Origin: Brenneria goodwinii
GTDB taxonomy: Bacteria > Pseudomonadota > Gammaproteobacteria > Enterobacterales > Enterobacteriaceae
DNA length: 64,000 nucleotides
Assembly: GCF_002291445.1 (NCBI RefSeq)
Contig: NZ_CP014137.1
Coordinates: 5,022,001 to 5,086,000 of the forward strand
Direction of reading: 5' to 3'
Shown in pieces: positions 8,931 to 17,675 of the stretch. Under the pieces are notes generated by a model. It did no database searches and was not told the origin of the DNA. It worked only from the letters and a program-made list of their open reading frames with translations. The stretch's first letter is position 1; every line of letters starts with the position of its first letter. Both the position numbers and the translations under genes were made by a program.

Positions 8931-9864
8931 TTTTGCAACGACGCCGCATCCGCCCGCGATTTTTATCATGGGGCCGACGGCGTCAGGGAAAACGGCGCTG
9001 GCAATGGCGTTACGTCAATATTTGCCGGTGGAGTTGATTAGCGTTGATTCCGCCCTCATCTATAAAGGAATGGATATCGGCACGGCCAAGCCCAGCGCGG
9101 ACGAACTGGCTCAGGCGCCGCATCGGTTGATCGATATTATTGACCCGGCGGAATCCTATTCGGCGGCCGATTTCCGGCGGGACGCCTTGAAAGAAATGGC
9201 GCAAATCAGCGCCGCCGGGCGGATCCCGCTGCTGGTGGGCGGCACGATGCTTTACTTCAAGGCCCTGCTTGAAGGACTATCGCCCCTGCCTTCCGCTGAT
9301 GCGGCGGTTCGGCAACGTATAGAAGCGCAGGCGAAAGAAGTCGGCTGGGAAGCCATGCATCGGCAATTATGCGAGATAGATCCGGTCGCCGCGATTCGGA
9401 TTCATCCAAATGATCCGCAGAGACTCTCGCGGGCACTGGAAGTTTTTTTCGTTTCAGGTAACACTTTAACTGAACTGACAAAAACGGCTGGAGAGACGTT
9501 GCCTTATAACGTTCATCAGTTTGCTATTGCTCCGGCAACGCGCGAATTGCTGCATCAACGTATTGAGCTGCGTTTTCATCAGATGTTAGCGGCAGGTTTT
9601 GAGGCGGAGGCCCGGGTTCTTTTTACCCGAAATGACTTGCATAGGGACTTGCCTTCCATTCGTTGTGTCGGTTATCGCCAGATGTGGTCATATTTATCGG
9701 GTGAAATTGATTACGATGAGATGGTTTATCGGGGAATTTGTGCGACACGTCAGCTGGCCAAACGACAAATGACCTGGTTGCGTGGTTGGGACGACGTCTG
9801 TTGGCTGGACAGTGATAAGCCACTGGACGCGTTAGACAAGGTAATACAGGTTGTTAGTGCATAG
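8923..9864 (+). CDS. miaA: tRNA dimethylallyltransferase
   Basis: MiaA transfers a dimethylallyl group to N6 of A37 in tRNAs reading UNN codons, the first step to ms2i6A. The 313-residue product has the P-loop GPTASGKTALA at residues 17-27 and the substrate-binding signature DSALIYKGMDIGTAKP. The tRNA-contacting segments RCVGYRQ and ATRQLAKRQMTWLR also match. It starts inside the end of mutL and precedes hfq by 113 bp; that gap is where hfq promoters lie in E. coli. Confidence 0.97.
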   Translation: MSDFATTPHPPAIFIMGPTASGKTALAMALRQYLPVELISVDSALIYKGMDIGTAKPSADELAQAPHRLIDIIDPAESYSAADFRRDALKEMAQISAAGRIPLLVGGTMLYFKALLEGLSPLPSADAAVRQRIEAQAKEVGWEAMHRQLCEIDPVAAIRIHPNDPQRLSRALEVFFVSGNTLTELTKTAGETLPYNVHQFAIAPATRELLHQRIELRFHQMLAAGFEAEARVLFTRNDLHRDLPSIRCVGYRQMWSYLSGEIDYDEMVYRGICATRQLAKRQMTWLRGWDDVCWLDSDKPLDALDKVIQVVSA

Positions 9865-9977
9865 GTTGGGTGATTGTGTACAATTGGTGAGTCTCAGCGC
9901 ATAAATTTTTTACATCGTTATTTTAGGGCCCTATGGGTTCTTTGTTACAAACAACAAACAAATAAGGAAAATATAGA

Positions 9978-10274
9978 ATGGCTAAGGGGCAATCTTTACA
10001 AGATCCGTTCCTGAACGCATTGCGTCGCGAACGTGTTCCGGTTTCGATTTATTTGGTGAATGGTATTAAGTTGCAGGGTCAGATTGAATCTTTCGATCAG
10101 TTTGTCATTTTGTTAAAAAATACGGTTAGCCAGATGGTGTATAAACACGCCATTTCTACAGTAGTTCCATCTCGTCCGGTGTCTCATCACAGTAATAATC
10201 CAGGCACCAGCAATTATCATGGTAGCAATCCGGCTGGACAGCAACAGCCGCAGGAAAGTGATGACGCTGAATAA
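9978..10274 (+). CDS. hfq: RNA-binding protein Hfq
   Basis: Hfq is the hexameric Sm-like RNA chaperone that pairs small RNAs with mRNAs. The 98-residue product starts MAKGQSLQDPFLNALRRERV and has the Sm1 and Sm2 motifs, including FDQFVILLKN and YKHAIST. A flexible tail follows, rich in His, Asn, Gln and Ser and ending in the acidic ESDDAE typical of Enterobacterales. A good AAGGAAAA ribosome site precedes the ATG. Confidence 0.98.
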   Translation: MAKGQSLQDPFLNALRRERVPVSIYLVNGIKLQGQIESFDQFVILLKNTVSQMVYKHAISTVVPSRPVSHHSNNPGTSNYHGSNPAGQQQPQESDDAE

Positions 10275-10289
10275 GGCGTATAGTCAATT

Positions 10290-10344
10290 CACCATGGCGG
10301 GGGAGAAGAACTCATCATATCAATCCCCCGTTGTGGTGTTTTTT
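10290..10344 (+). terminator. hfq-hflX intergenic terminator
   Basis: The long hairpin has CACCA and CGGGGGA on the left arm and TCCCCCG and TGGTG on the right, with a symmetric 3x3 internal loop, followed by TTTTTT. It lies between hfq and hflX and probably gives partial termination, so that hfq is expressed more than hflX. Confidence 0.8.
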
Positions 10345-10366
10345 GAGCATTTGAGAGGTTACCCGC

Positions 10367-11647
10367 TTGTTTGACCGTTATGAAGCCGGTGAACGGGCCA
10401 TACTTGTTCATATTTACTTCTCGCAAGATAAAGATACGGAAGATCTGCTGGAGTTTGAGTCTCTGGTCTCTTCTGCCGGGATTGAATCACTGCAGGTCAT
10501 TACCGGCAGCCGTAAGGCTCCCCATCCCAAATATTTTGTTGGCGAAGGCAAAGCCGAAGAAATTGCTCAGGCAGTAAAAGATACTGATGCTTTTGTGGTG
10601 CTGTTTGATCACGCATTGACGCCTGCCCAGGAACGTAATCTGGAGCGCCTGTGCGAGTGCCGGGTGATTGACCGTACCGGGTTGATTCTGGATATTTTTG
10701 CCCAGCGCGCGCGTACCCACGAAGGTAAATTACAGGTAGAGCTGGCGCAGTTGCGTCATCTCGCCACGCGATTAGTTCGTGGCTGGACGCACCTTGAGCG
10801 GCAAAAAGGGGGGATCGGTTTGCGTGGCCCGGGGGAAACCCAGCTTGAAACCGACCGTCGTTTGTTGCGTAATCGTATCAGCCAGATTTTGTCCCGTCTT
10901 GAACGGGTGGAAAAACAGCGGGAACAGGGGCGCAGATCGCGAGTTCGCGCTGATGTGCCGACGGTTTCACTGGTGGGATATACCAATGCCGGGAAATCCA
11001 CGCTGTTTAATAAGATAACGTCGGCGGACGTGTATGCCGCCGACCAGCTATTTGCCACGCTGGATCCAACATTGCGCCGAATTGAGGTTGATGATGTCGG
11101 TGATACGGTGTTGGCGGATACCGTAGGTTTTATCCGGCAGTTACCGCATGACCTGGTGGCTGCGTTTAAGGCTACATTACAGGAAACGCGTCAGGCTTCT
11201 CTGTTATTGCACGTTGTGGACGCCGCCGATCCTCGTCTTGATGAGAATATCGATGCGGTAGATACCGTGCTGGAAGAGATTGAAGCTGACGAAGTTCCCG
11301 TGCTGTTAGTAATGAACAAGATCGATATGCTGGAAGGTTTTGTTCCGCGTATCGATCGCAACGAAGAAAATTTACCGGTCAGAGTCTGGCTTTCAGCACA
11401 AACCGGTGAAGGTATTCCGTTGCTATTTCAAGCGCTGACTGAGCGGTTGTCTGGGGAAATCGCCCAATATTCATTGAGTCTTCCCCCTCAGGCCGGACGT
11501 TTGCGCAGCCGCTTTTACCAGCTTCAGGCAATAGAAAAAGAATGGATTGAAGATGACGGGCATATCGGTTTGGTGGTTCGTATGCCGATTGTTGATTGGC
11601 GTCGTCTCTGTAAACAAGAGCAGGAACTGACGGATTATGTTGTCTGA
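10367..11647 (+). CDS. hflX: Ribosome-associated GTPase HflX
   Basis: HflX is a GTPase that splits stalled ribosomes under heat and other stress. The 426-residue product has the glycine-rich HflX N-terminal domain (QKGGIGLRGPGETQLETDRR). The G domain follows, with G1 GYTNAGKSTLFN, G3 DTVGF and G4 NKID. The start is a TTG at 10367. An AGAGG at 10354-10358 is spaced 8 bases from it, and the next residues (MFDRYEAGE) match the E. coli N-terminus, where I recall that TTG is also used. It is followed by hflK after 91 bp. Confidence 0.94.
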   Translation: MFDRYEAGERAILVHIYFSQDKDTEDLLEFESLVSSAGIESLQVITGSRKAPHPKYFVGEGKAEEIAQAVKDTDAFVVLFDHALTPAQERNLERLCECRVIDRTGLILDIFAQRARTHEGKLQVELAQLRHLATRLVRGWTHLERQKGGIGLRGPGETQLETDRRLLRNRISQILSRLERVEKQREQGRRSRVRADVPTVSLVGYTNAGKSTLFNKITSADVYAADQLFATLDPTLRRIEVDDVGDTVLADTVGFIRQLPHDLVAAFKATLQETRQASLLLHVVDAADPRLDENIDAVDTVLEEIEADEVPVLLVMNKIDMLEGFVPRIDRNEENLPVRVWLSAQTGEGIPLLFQALTERLSGEIAQYSLSLPPQAGRLRSRFYQLQAIEKEWIEDDGHIGLVVRMPIVDWRRLCKQEQELTDYVV

Positions 11648-11738
11648 CTGGCAAGAACGGTCTAAACGGCGAAATAGTCCGACGGACTCTGGGATATTGA
11701 ACCTGAAGAACATCTATCATAAAGAATGGAGCTAAAAC

Positions 11739-12998
11739 ATGGCGTGGAATCAGCCCGGTAATAACGGACAGGACCGCGACCCGTGGGGGAGCAGCAATAA
11801 CAATAGCGGCAACTCTGGCGGAAATAACAATAAAGGCGGCCGGGATCAAGGGCCACCCGATTTAGACGATATCTTCCGAAAACTGAGTAAAAAACTCGGC
11901 GATCTGGGAGGAGGAAAAGGCTCTGGTTCCAGCAGCGGCGGAACGACCGGCGGTTCTGGTCTGGGCGGCCGGCTTGTTGGCATTGTCGCGGTGGCGGCCG
12001 TCGTCATCTGGGCCGCTAGCGGCTTCTATACCATTAAGGAAGCGGAACGTGGCGTGGTGACGCGTTTTGGTAAATTCAGTCATCAGGTTGATCCCGGCCT
12101 GAACTGGAAACCAACGTTTATTGACTCCGTCAGAGCGGTTAACGTGGAGTCCGTCCGCGAGCTGGCGACGTCTGGCGTGATGCTGACTTCGGATGAGAAC
12201 GTGGTCCGGGTTGAAATGAACGTCCAGTATCGTGTGACGGAGCCGGAACGTTATCTGTTCAGCGTGACCAATGCGGATGACAGCCTACGTCAGGCGACGG
12301 ACAGCGCTCTGCGTGGCGTTATCGGCAAATACACCATGGATAAGATCCTGACCGAAGGCCGAACCATCGTGCGTACCGACACCCAGCGCGTGCTGGAGGA
12401 AACGGTGCGTCCGTACAACATGGGCATCACCCTGCTGGACGTGAACTTCCAGGCGGCGCGTCCGCCGGAAGAGGTGAAGGCGGCGTTTGACGACGCGATT
12501 GCCGCCCGTGAAAACGAGCAGCAATACATTCGTGAAGCGGAAGCCTACGCCAACGAGGTTCAGCCGCGCGCCAACGGTCAGGCGCAGCGTATTCTGGAAG
12601 AGGCACGCGCTTATAAAACCCGCACCGTGCTGGAAGCGCAGGGTGAAGTGGCCCGTTTCGCCAGAGTATTGCCGGAATATAAAGCCGCGCCTGAGATTAC
12701 TCGTGAACGTCTATACATTGAGACGATGGAGCGAGTGTTGAGTCATACCCGTAAAGTGCTGGTTAATGACAAGGGCGGTAACCTGATGGTGCTGCCGCTG
12801 GATCAGATGCTGCGCGGGCAAGGCGCTGAGAGCGCGCCAGGCAGCAGCGGCGCCAATACGCTGCGTTTGCCGACAACGCCAAGCAGCGGCGCGGCGAGCA
12901 CCAGTCAGACGCGAAGCACTAGTAATAACGGCAATATCATGGATCAGCGCAGAGCGAATGCGCAGCGTGATGACATCACTCGAGTAGGGAGAGAATAA
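11739..12998 (+). CDS. hflK: FtsH protease modulator HflK
   Basis: HflK forms, with HflC, the large SPFH/prohibitin complex in the inner membrane that surrounds FtsH and tunes its protease activity. The 419-residue product has an Asn/Gly-rich cytoplasmic N-terminus and one membrane segment near residues 80-97. An SPFH/Band-7 domain (GVVTRFGKF) and an Ala/Glu-rich coiled coil follow, then a Ser/Thr/Gln-rich C-terminal tail. hflC begins 3 bp after the stop codon. Confidence 0.96.
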   Translation: MAWNQPGNNGQDRDPWGSSNNNSGNSGGNNNKGGRDQGPPDLDDIFRKLSKKLGDLGGGKGSGSSSGGTTGGSGLGGRLVGIVAVAAVVIWAASGFYTIKEAERGVVTRFGKFSHQVDPGLNWKPTFIDSVRAVNVESVRELATSGVMLTSDENVVRVEMNVQYRVTEPERYLFSVTNADDSLRQATDSALRGVIGKYTMDKILTEGRTIVRTDTQRVLEETVRPYNMGITLLDVNFQAARPPEEVKAAFDDAIAARENEQQYIREAEAYANEVQPRANGQAQRILEEARAYKTRTVLEAQGEVARFARVLPEYKAAPEITRERLYIETMERVLSHTRKVLVNDKGGNLMVLPLDQMLRGQGAESAPGSSGANTLRLPTTPSSGAASTSQTRSTSNNGNIMDQRRANAQRDDITRVGRE

Positions 12999-13001
12999 TC
13001 A

Positions 13002-13991
13002 ATGCGTAAGCCCTTACTAATTATCCTGATCCTGGTACTGATGGCGGTCTATGCGTCACTGTTTGTGGTGCAGGAAGGCCAACGTGGCATCGTGATGCGT
13101 TTTGGCAAAGTATTACGCGATGATGAAAACAAACCGCTGATTTATTCACCGGGATTACAGGTCAAGATTCCATTCATTGATTCTGTGAAAATGTTGGATG
13201 CGCGTATCCAGACCATGGAAAATCAGGCCGATCGCTTTATTACCAAAGAGCAGAAAGACCTGATTATCGATTCCTATATCAAATGGCGCATCAGCGACTT
13301 CAGCCGTTACTATCTGGCGACCGGCGGTGGCGATGTTTCTCAGGCGGAAGTGCTGTTGAAACGTAAATTCAGCGACCGTTTGCGTTCAGAAATCGGCCGT
13401 CTGGATTTAAAAGGCATCGTTACCGATTCGCGTGGTCAGTTGATGACCGACGTGCGTGATGCGTTGAACACCGGCACCGGCGAGACAACCGAAGCGGATA
13501 ACGCCATTGCTTCAGCCGCGGCGCGTGTTGAGCAGGAAACAACCGGTACTCAACCACACATCAACCCGAACAGTATGGCGGCGTTGGGGATTGAAGTGAT
13601 TGACGTGCGGATTAAGCAGATTAACCTGCCGACCGAAGTGTCTGATGCCATCTACCAACGTATGCGCGCAGAGCGTGAAGCGGTAGCGCGTCGTCACCGT
13701 TCGCAAGGTCAGGAAGAAGCTGAGAAGTTAAAAGCGACGGCGGACTACGAGGTGACTCGTACGCTGGCGGAAGCCGAGCGTCAGGGCCGTATTTCTCGTG
13801 GTGAAGGCGATGCGGAAGCGGCGAAACTGTTTGCCCAGGCCTTCAGCGAAGATCCTGACTTCTACTCCTTCATTCGTAGCCTTCGTGCGTATGAAAGCAG
13901 TTTCAGCTCTAATCAGGACGTGATGGTACTGAGTCCGGACAGTGATTTCTTCCGCTACATGAAATCACCAGACACCACGCTCCGTCATTAA
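13002..13991 (+). CDS. hflC: FtsH protease modulator HflC
   Basis: HflC is the partner of HflK in the periplasm-exposed ring that regulates FtsH. The 329-residue product has one N-terminal membrane segment (about residues 4-21). The Band-7 domain (QRGIVMRFGKV) follows, then a charged helical region with EAEKLKATADYEV and AEAERQGRISRGEGDAEAAK. It is the last gene of the nnr-hflC operon and is followed by a strong terminator. Confidence 0.96.
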   Translation: MRKPLLIILILVLMAVYASLFVVQEGQRGIVMRFGKVLRDDENKPLIYSPGLQVKIPFIDSVKMLDARIQTMENQADRFITKEQKDLIIDSYIKWRISDFSRYYLATGGGDVSQAEVLLKRKFSDRLRSEIGRLDLKGIVTDSRGQLMTDVRDALNTGTGETTEADNAIASAAARVEQETTGTQPHINPNSMAALGIEVIDVRIKQINLPTEVSDAIYQRMRAEREAVARRHRSQGQEEAEKLKATADYEVTRTLAEAERQGRISRGEGDAEAAKLFAQAFSEDPDFYSFIRSLRAYESSFSSNQDVMVLSPDSDFFRYMKSPDTTLRH

Positions 13992-14014
13992 TGGTTGCCA
14001 TGCTGACTTGCTTA

Positions 14015-14038
14015 AAGCCCGTGAAAACGGGCTTTTTT
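14015..14038 (+). terminator. Terminator of the nnr-hflC operon
   Basis: A perfect 8-bp stem AAGCCCGT / ACGGGCTT with a GAAA tetraloop is followed by TTTT. It begins 24 bp after the hflC stop. Confidence 0.9.
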
Positions 14039-14123
14039 ATGACGGGCTGTCCTGCCCGTCCCCCTTCGGGCCGTCGCGGACGACGTTTAAAATCGCTCCC
14101 GGCGATTTTTTATGACGGGCTGT
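14033..14123. repeat. Exact 18-bp direct repeat following two hairpins
   Basis: TTTTTTATGACGGGCTGT occurs at 14033-14050 and again at 14106-14123, each time immediately downstream of a terminator-like hairpin. The first 12 bases recur at 35943-35954, also on a hairpin. The interval 13992-14317 between hflC and the DUF2065 gene otherwise holds only these hairpins, a palindromic repeat at 14179-14198 and the downstream promoter region. Confidence 0.75.
14089..14111 (+). terminator. Second terminator-like hairpin after hflC
   Basis: The stem AAAATCGC / GCGATTTT with a 5-base loop is followed by further T. It is the second of two tandem hairpins, each followed by the same 18-base sequence. Confidence 0.6.
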
Positions 14124-14178
14124 TATGGATAACTTAAAAAACGCGTTTGATGACAAACGCCTGATCTACAAATTCGTC

Positions 14179-14198
14179 ATTCCCGCGCAGGCGGGAAT
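14179..14198. repeat. Intergenic palindromic repeat, copy 1
   Basis: ATTCCCGC-GCAG-GCGGGAAT is a perfect 8-bp palindrome preceded by CGTC. The same CGTCATTCC(T/C)GC core recurs at 16028 and 21635, all in intergenic DNA, so it looks like a dispersed REP-like element. Confidence 0.65.
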
Positions 14199-14317
14199 CT
14201 TCATTTAATCAACTGGTTAGCCATCAAAAAGATCCCGCATTCGCGAGGGTGACAGCCATAAGGCTACGTTGTCGACGATCTGAAACACATCGGCGTTTTT
14301 TCTATTTGGAGTTTTGT

Positions 14318-14518
14318 ATGAATGCAACCGTTTGGATGGCCCTGGGGCTGGTATTGGTCATCGAAGGGCTGGGGCCCTTGCTGTTTCCCCGCATCTGGCG
14401 GCGTATGATTCTGGCAATGGCGCAGTTGCCGGATAACACATTACGGCGTTTTGGCGGTGGAATAGTGGTTGCCGGATGTGTTATCTACTATATGTTGCGT
14501 AGCCGCATGGGCAGCTAA
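14318..14518 (+). CDS. yjeT: DUF2065 family small membrane protein
   Basis: This is a 66-residue protein with two hydrophobic segments (about residues 4-20 and 46-60) and the conserved GLGPLLFPRIWRRM motif of the DUF2065/YjeT family. The frame opens upstream, but the ATG at 14318 follows a TTTGGAG ribosome site and matches the family start. It sits between hflC and purA as in E. coli. Its function is unknown; it is predicted to be in the inner membrane. Confidence 0.88.
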   Translation: MNATVWMALGLVLVIEGLGPLLFPRIWRRMILAMAQLPDNTLRRFGGGIVVAGCVIYYMLRSRMGS

Positions 14519-14617
14519 TTTTCATTCAAAAAATGTGGGCAAACGTGTGCTAAAAGTACTGAAAGCGAGCAAATGAGATGTTAGAATCTTTTTTTAAGCA
14601 ACCTGGTGATTCTTGAG

Positions 14618-15916
14618 ATGGGTAAGAACGTCGTCGTACTGGGCACCCAATGGGGTGACGAAGGTAAAGGCAAGGTCGTTGACCTGCTGACTGAACGGGC
14701 TAAATATGTTGTGCGCTACCAAGGTGGCCACAATGCTGGCCATACTCTGGTTATCAACGGTGAAAAAACCGTTCTTCATTTAATTCCCTCGGGTATTTTG
14801 CATGAGAATGTCATCAGCATCATCGGTAACGGTGTGGTGTTGGCGCCTGATGCCTTTATGAAGGAAATGACGGATCTTGAAGCGCGCGGCGTCCCGGTAC
14901 GCGAACGTCTGCTGCTGTCTGAAGCCTGTCCGTTGATTCTTCCTTATCATGTCGCATTGGACAACGCGCGCGAAAAAGCACGCGGCGCCAAGGCAATCGG
15001 CACGACGGGGCGCGGCATCGGTCCGGCCTACGAAGATAAAGTTGCTCGTCGCGGCCTGCGTGTTGGCGATCTGTTCGATAAACAGGCTTTTGCCGTTAAG
15101 TTGAAAGAGATCGTTGAATACCACAATTTCCAACTGGTTAACTATTACAAAGTCGAAGCGGTTGACTACCAGAAAGTGCTGGATGAAGTCCTGGCGATAG
15201 CCGATATCCTGACCGGCATGGTGGTTGACGTATCCGACCTGCTATATAAAGCCCATCAGCGTGGCGAGTTCGTCATGTTTGAAGGCGCTCAGGGTACGCT
15301 GCTGGATATCGACCACGGCACCTATCCGTATGTGACTTCTTCGAATACGACCGCGGGCGGTGTGGCGACGGGTTCCGGCCTGGGTCCTCGTTACGTTGAT
15401 TACGTTCTGGGTATTGTAAAAGCCTATTCCACTCGTGTCGGCGCCGGTCCATTCCCGACAGAGCTGTTTGATGACGTTGGCGATTACCTTACTGAGAAAG
15501 GGAATGAATTCGGCGCGACTACCGGTCGTCGTCGTCGTACCGGCTGGCTTGATGCCGTTGCGGTTCGCCGTGCGGTTCAGATCAATTCCCTGTCTGGTTT
15601 CTGTATGACCAAATTGGACGTGCTGGATGGACTGAAAGAGGTCAAACTCTGCGTTGGATACCGGATGCCTGATGGCCGTGAAGTGGATACCACTCCGCTG
15701 GCCGCAGATGGCTGGGAAGGGATCGAAGCGATTTATGAAACCCTGCCGGGTTGGTCCGAAAGCACGTTTGGCGTGAAAGAACGTAGTAAGTTGCCTCAAG
15801 CCGCACTGAACTATATTAAACGTGTGGAAGAAGTGACCGGCGTTCCGGTGGATATTATTTCTACCGGCCCCGATCGTGACGAAACCATTATTCTGCGCGA
15901 TCCGTTTGATGCCTGA
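14618..15916 (+). CDS. purA: Adenylosuccinate synthetase
   Basis: PurA makes adenylosuccinate from IMP, aspartate and GTP, the committed step to AMP. The product is 432 residues from the ATG at 14618; the in-frame TTG at 14606 would add four residues absent from the family. It has the GTP-binding GTQWGDEGKGKVVD near residues 9-22. Also present are GGHNAGHT, TTGRGIGPAYEDKVARRG and a C-terminal STGPDR. It lies next to hflC-yjeT as in E. coli and is followed by a bidirectional terminator. Confidence 0.97.
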   Translation: MGKNVVVLGTQWGDEGKGKVVDLLTERAKYVVRYQGGHNAGHTLVINGEKTVLHLIPSGILHENVISIIGNGVVLAPDAFMKEMTDLEARGVPVRERLLLSEACPLILPYHVALDNAREKARGAKAIGTTGRGIGPAYEDKVARRGLRVGDLFDKQAFAVKLKEIVEYHNFQLVNYYKVEAVDYQKVLDEVLAIADILTGMVVDVSDLLYKAHQRGEFVMFEGAQGTLLDIDHGTYPYVTSSNTTAGGVATGSGLGPRYVDYVLGIVKAYSTRVGAGPFPTELFDDVGDYLTEKGNEFGATTGRRRRTGWLDAVAVRRAVQINSLSGFCMTKLDVLDGLKEVKLCVGYRMPDGREVDTTPLAADGWEGIEAIYETLPGWSESTFGVKERSKLPQAALNYIKRVEEVTGVPVDIISTGPDRDETIILRDPFDA

Positions 15917-15978
15917 ACGGTTTTAGCCAGAGCCAATAAGCCGCTGAGCGATATTGACCGGCTGGAAAGCGAAGTATA

Positions 15979-16005
15979 AAAAAGGACGGGAATCCCGTCC
16001 TTTTT
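15979..16005. terminator. Bidirectional terminator between purA and mpl
   Basis: GGACGGG-AAT-CCCGTCC is flanked by a run of A on the left and TTTTT on the right, so it can work for purA (plus) and mpl (minus), which converge here. Confidence 0.85.
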
Positions 16006-16027
16006 GCTGCCAAAGTTTTGTCACCGC

Positions 16028-16055
16028 CGTCATTCCTGCCGGTGCAGGAATGACG
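16028..16055. repeat. Intergenic palindromic repeat, copy 2
   Basis: A perfect 12-bp inverted repeat CGTCATTCCTGC / GCAGGAATGACG has a CGGT loop. It is the longest palindrome of the family also present at 14179 and 21635, and lies just beyond the purA-mpl terminator. Confidence 0.7.
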
Positions 16056-16121
16056 CGTTTTGCAATGAGAGCAAGAATTTATACGTTGTCCTCAGTGGCT
16101 ACAAAGTTAGGGACTTTGCTG

Positions 16122-17507
16122 CTATTTATCCGCCGCGGTGTCTGCCAGCGCTTTATCCTTCAACGCATCCAGCAGTTTGTTGTGGATATTGCTGAATCCG
16201 CCGTTACTCATTACCAGTATGTGATCGCCCGGCTGGGCTGCTTTTACAATCATGTCGACCAGCGTGTCGATATCGGCGCTCCAGTGTGCGGGTTGCACAC
16301 ATGATTCAGCAACTTCGGAAACCTGCCAGGGAATATGCTGCGGCTGGAATAAGAAGACTTCATCGGCGCGCCCCAGCGACGGCGCAAGTTCGTTTTTACA
16401 TACGCCCATCTTCATCGTGTTGGAGCGTGGCTCAAGCACCGCCAGAATGCGGGCGGTTCCCCCCACTTTGCCGCGCAGCGCCGCCAATGTCGCCAGGATC
16501 GCCGTAGGGTGGTGGGCGAAATCATCATAAACATTTACGCCATGCGCCGTACCGCGTAATTCAAGACGACGGCGGGCATTAACAAAGCCGCCCAACGCGC
16601 GGCAGGCTTCGGCGGGAAGAATGCCGACGTGATGCGCGGCGGCAATGGCCATTAACCCGTTATGCATGTTGTGTTCGCCGACCAGGTTCCAGTGCACCTC
16701 GCCGACCGGTTCGCCATGCAGATAAACCTGATATTCGCTGGCATCCGTCGAGATTTTTTTCGCATTCCAGACGCCGTCTTCGCCTACCAGTTCCTGTTCG
16801 CTCCAACATCCCATCGCCATCGTCTGCTTGAGATGAATATCGTTGTCGGGCAGGATGATTTTCCCGCTGCCGGGAACCAGACGCACCAGATGATGGAACT
16901 GTTTCTGGATGGCTTTCAGGTCGTCAAAGATATCGGCATGATCGAATTCGAGGTTATTGAGAATCAGCGTGCGCGGGCAATAGTGAACGAATTTGGAACG
17001 CTTATCAAAAAAGGCGCAGTCATACTCATCCGCTTCAATCACCATGAACGGGCTATCGCCTAAACGCGCCGAGACGGTAAAGTTCCCCGGTACGCCGCCA
17101 ATGACGAAACCGGGCTTGTAACCGCAATCTTCCAGAATCCAGGTAACCATTCCCGCCGTCGTGGTTTTACCGTGCGTACCGGCAACGGCAATCACCCAGC
17201 GATCGCGCAAGACATAATCATGCAGCCACTGCGGACCGGAGATATAGGGAAGCCCTTGTTCCAGCATGGCTTCGACGCAAGGGTTTCCGCGTGTCATCGC
17301 ATTGCCGACAATAACCAGATCGGGAGGGGGTTCTAACTGGGCGGGATCGTATCCTTGAATCAGCGTAATTCCCTGTTCTTCCAGTAAGGTACTCATGGGG
17401 GGATAAACGTTTGCATCTGAACCGGTGACCTGATGCCCTAATGAACGAGCCAACAACGCCAGCCCCCCCATAAAGGTACCGCAGATACCTAAAATGTGAA
17501 TACGCAT
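16122..17507 (-). CDS. mpl: UDP-N-acetylmuramate:tripeptide ligase
   Basis: Mpl recycles peptidoglycan by joining UDP-MurNAc to the recovered tripeptide L-Ala-gamma-D-Glu-meso-DAP. The 461-residue product has the Mur-ligase fold. The N-terminal domain carries HILGICGTFMGGLA, the central ATP-binding motif is GTHGKTTTAGM, and the C-terminal ligase domain contains YDDFAHHP. Length is close to the E. coli protein (457). It is divergent from fbp, with about 170 bp between the start codons, as in E. coli. Confidence 0.96.
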   Translation of the reverse strand: MRIHILGICGTFMGGLALLARSLGHQVTGSDANVYPPMSTLLEEQGITLIQGYDPAQLEPPPDLVIVGNAMTRGNPCVEAMLEQGLPYISGPQWLHDYVLRDRWVIAVAGTHGKTTTAGMVTWILEDCGYKPGFVIGGVPGNFTVSARLGDSPFMVIEADEYDCAFFDKRSKFVHYCPRTLILNNLEFDHADIFDDLKAIQKQFHHLVRLVPGSGKIILPDNDIHLKQTMAMGCWSEQELVGEDGVWNAKKISTDASEYQVYLHGEPVGEVHWNLVGEHNMHNGLMAIAAAHHVGILPAEACRALGGFVNARRRLELRGTAHGVNVYDDFAHHPTAILATLAALRGKVGGTARILAVLEPRSNTMKMGVCKNELAPSLGRADEVFLFQPQHIPWQVSEVAESCVQPAHWSADIDTLVDMIVKAAQPGDHILVMSNGGFSNIHNKLLDALKDKALADTAADK

Positions 17508-17675
17508 ACAGTTTCCATCTATACAGTGAGTCTGCGCACATTCTAACCCTATGAAACCATCATAAGAAACGGATTTGACTAGGTACTCACTTTCTCTTTG
17601 GGCTACACTGCATTCGCAAACGTTGGCGGTGAATAAATGAAACCGCTTTTCATCCGTAGACTCTGGAATAGTGTT

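Noticed and set aside
15242..15799. 185-codon minus-strand frame opposite purA
   Set aside because: It is a shadow frame within purA with no start signal.
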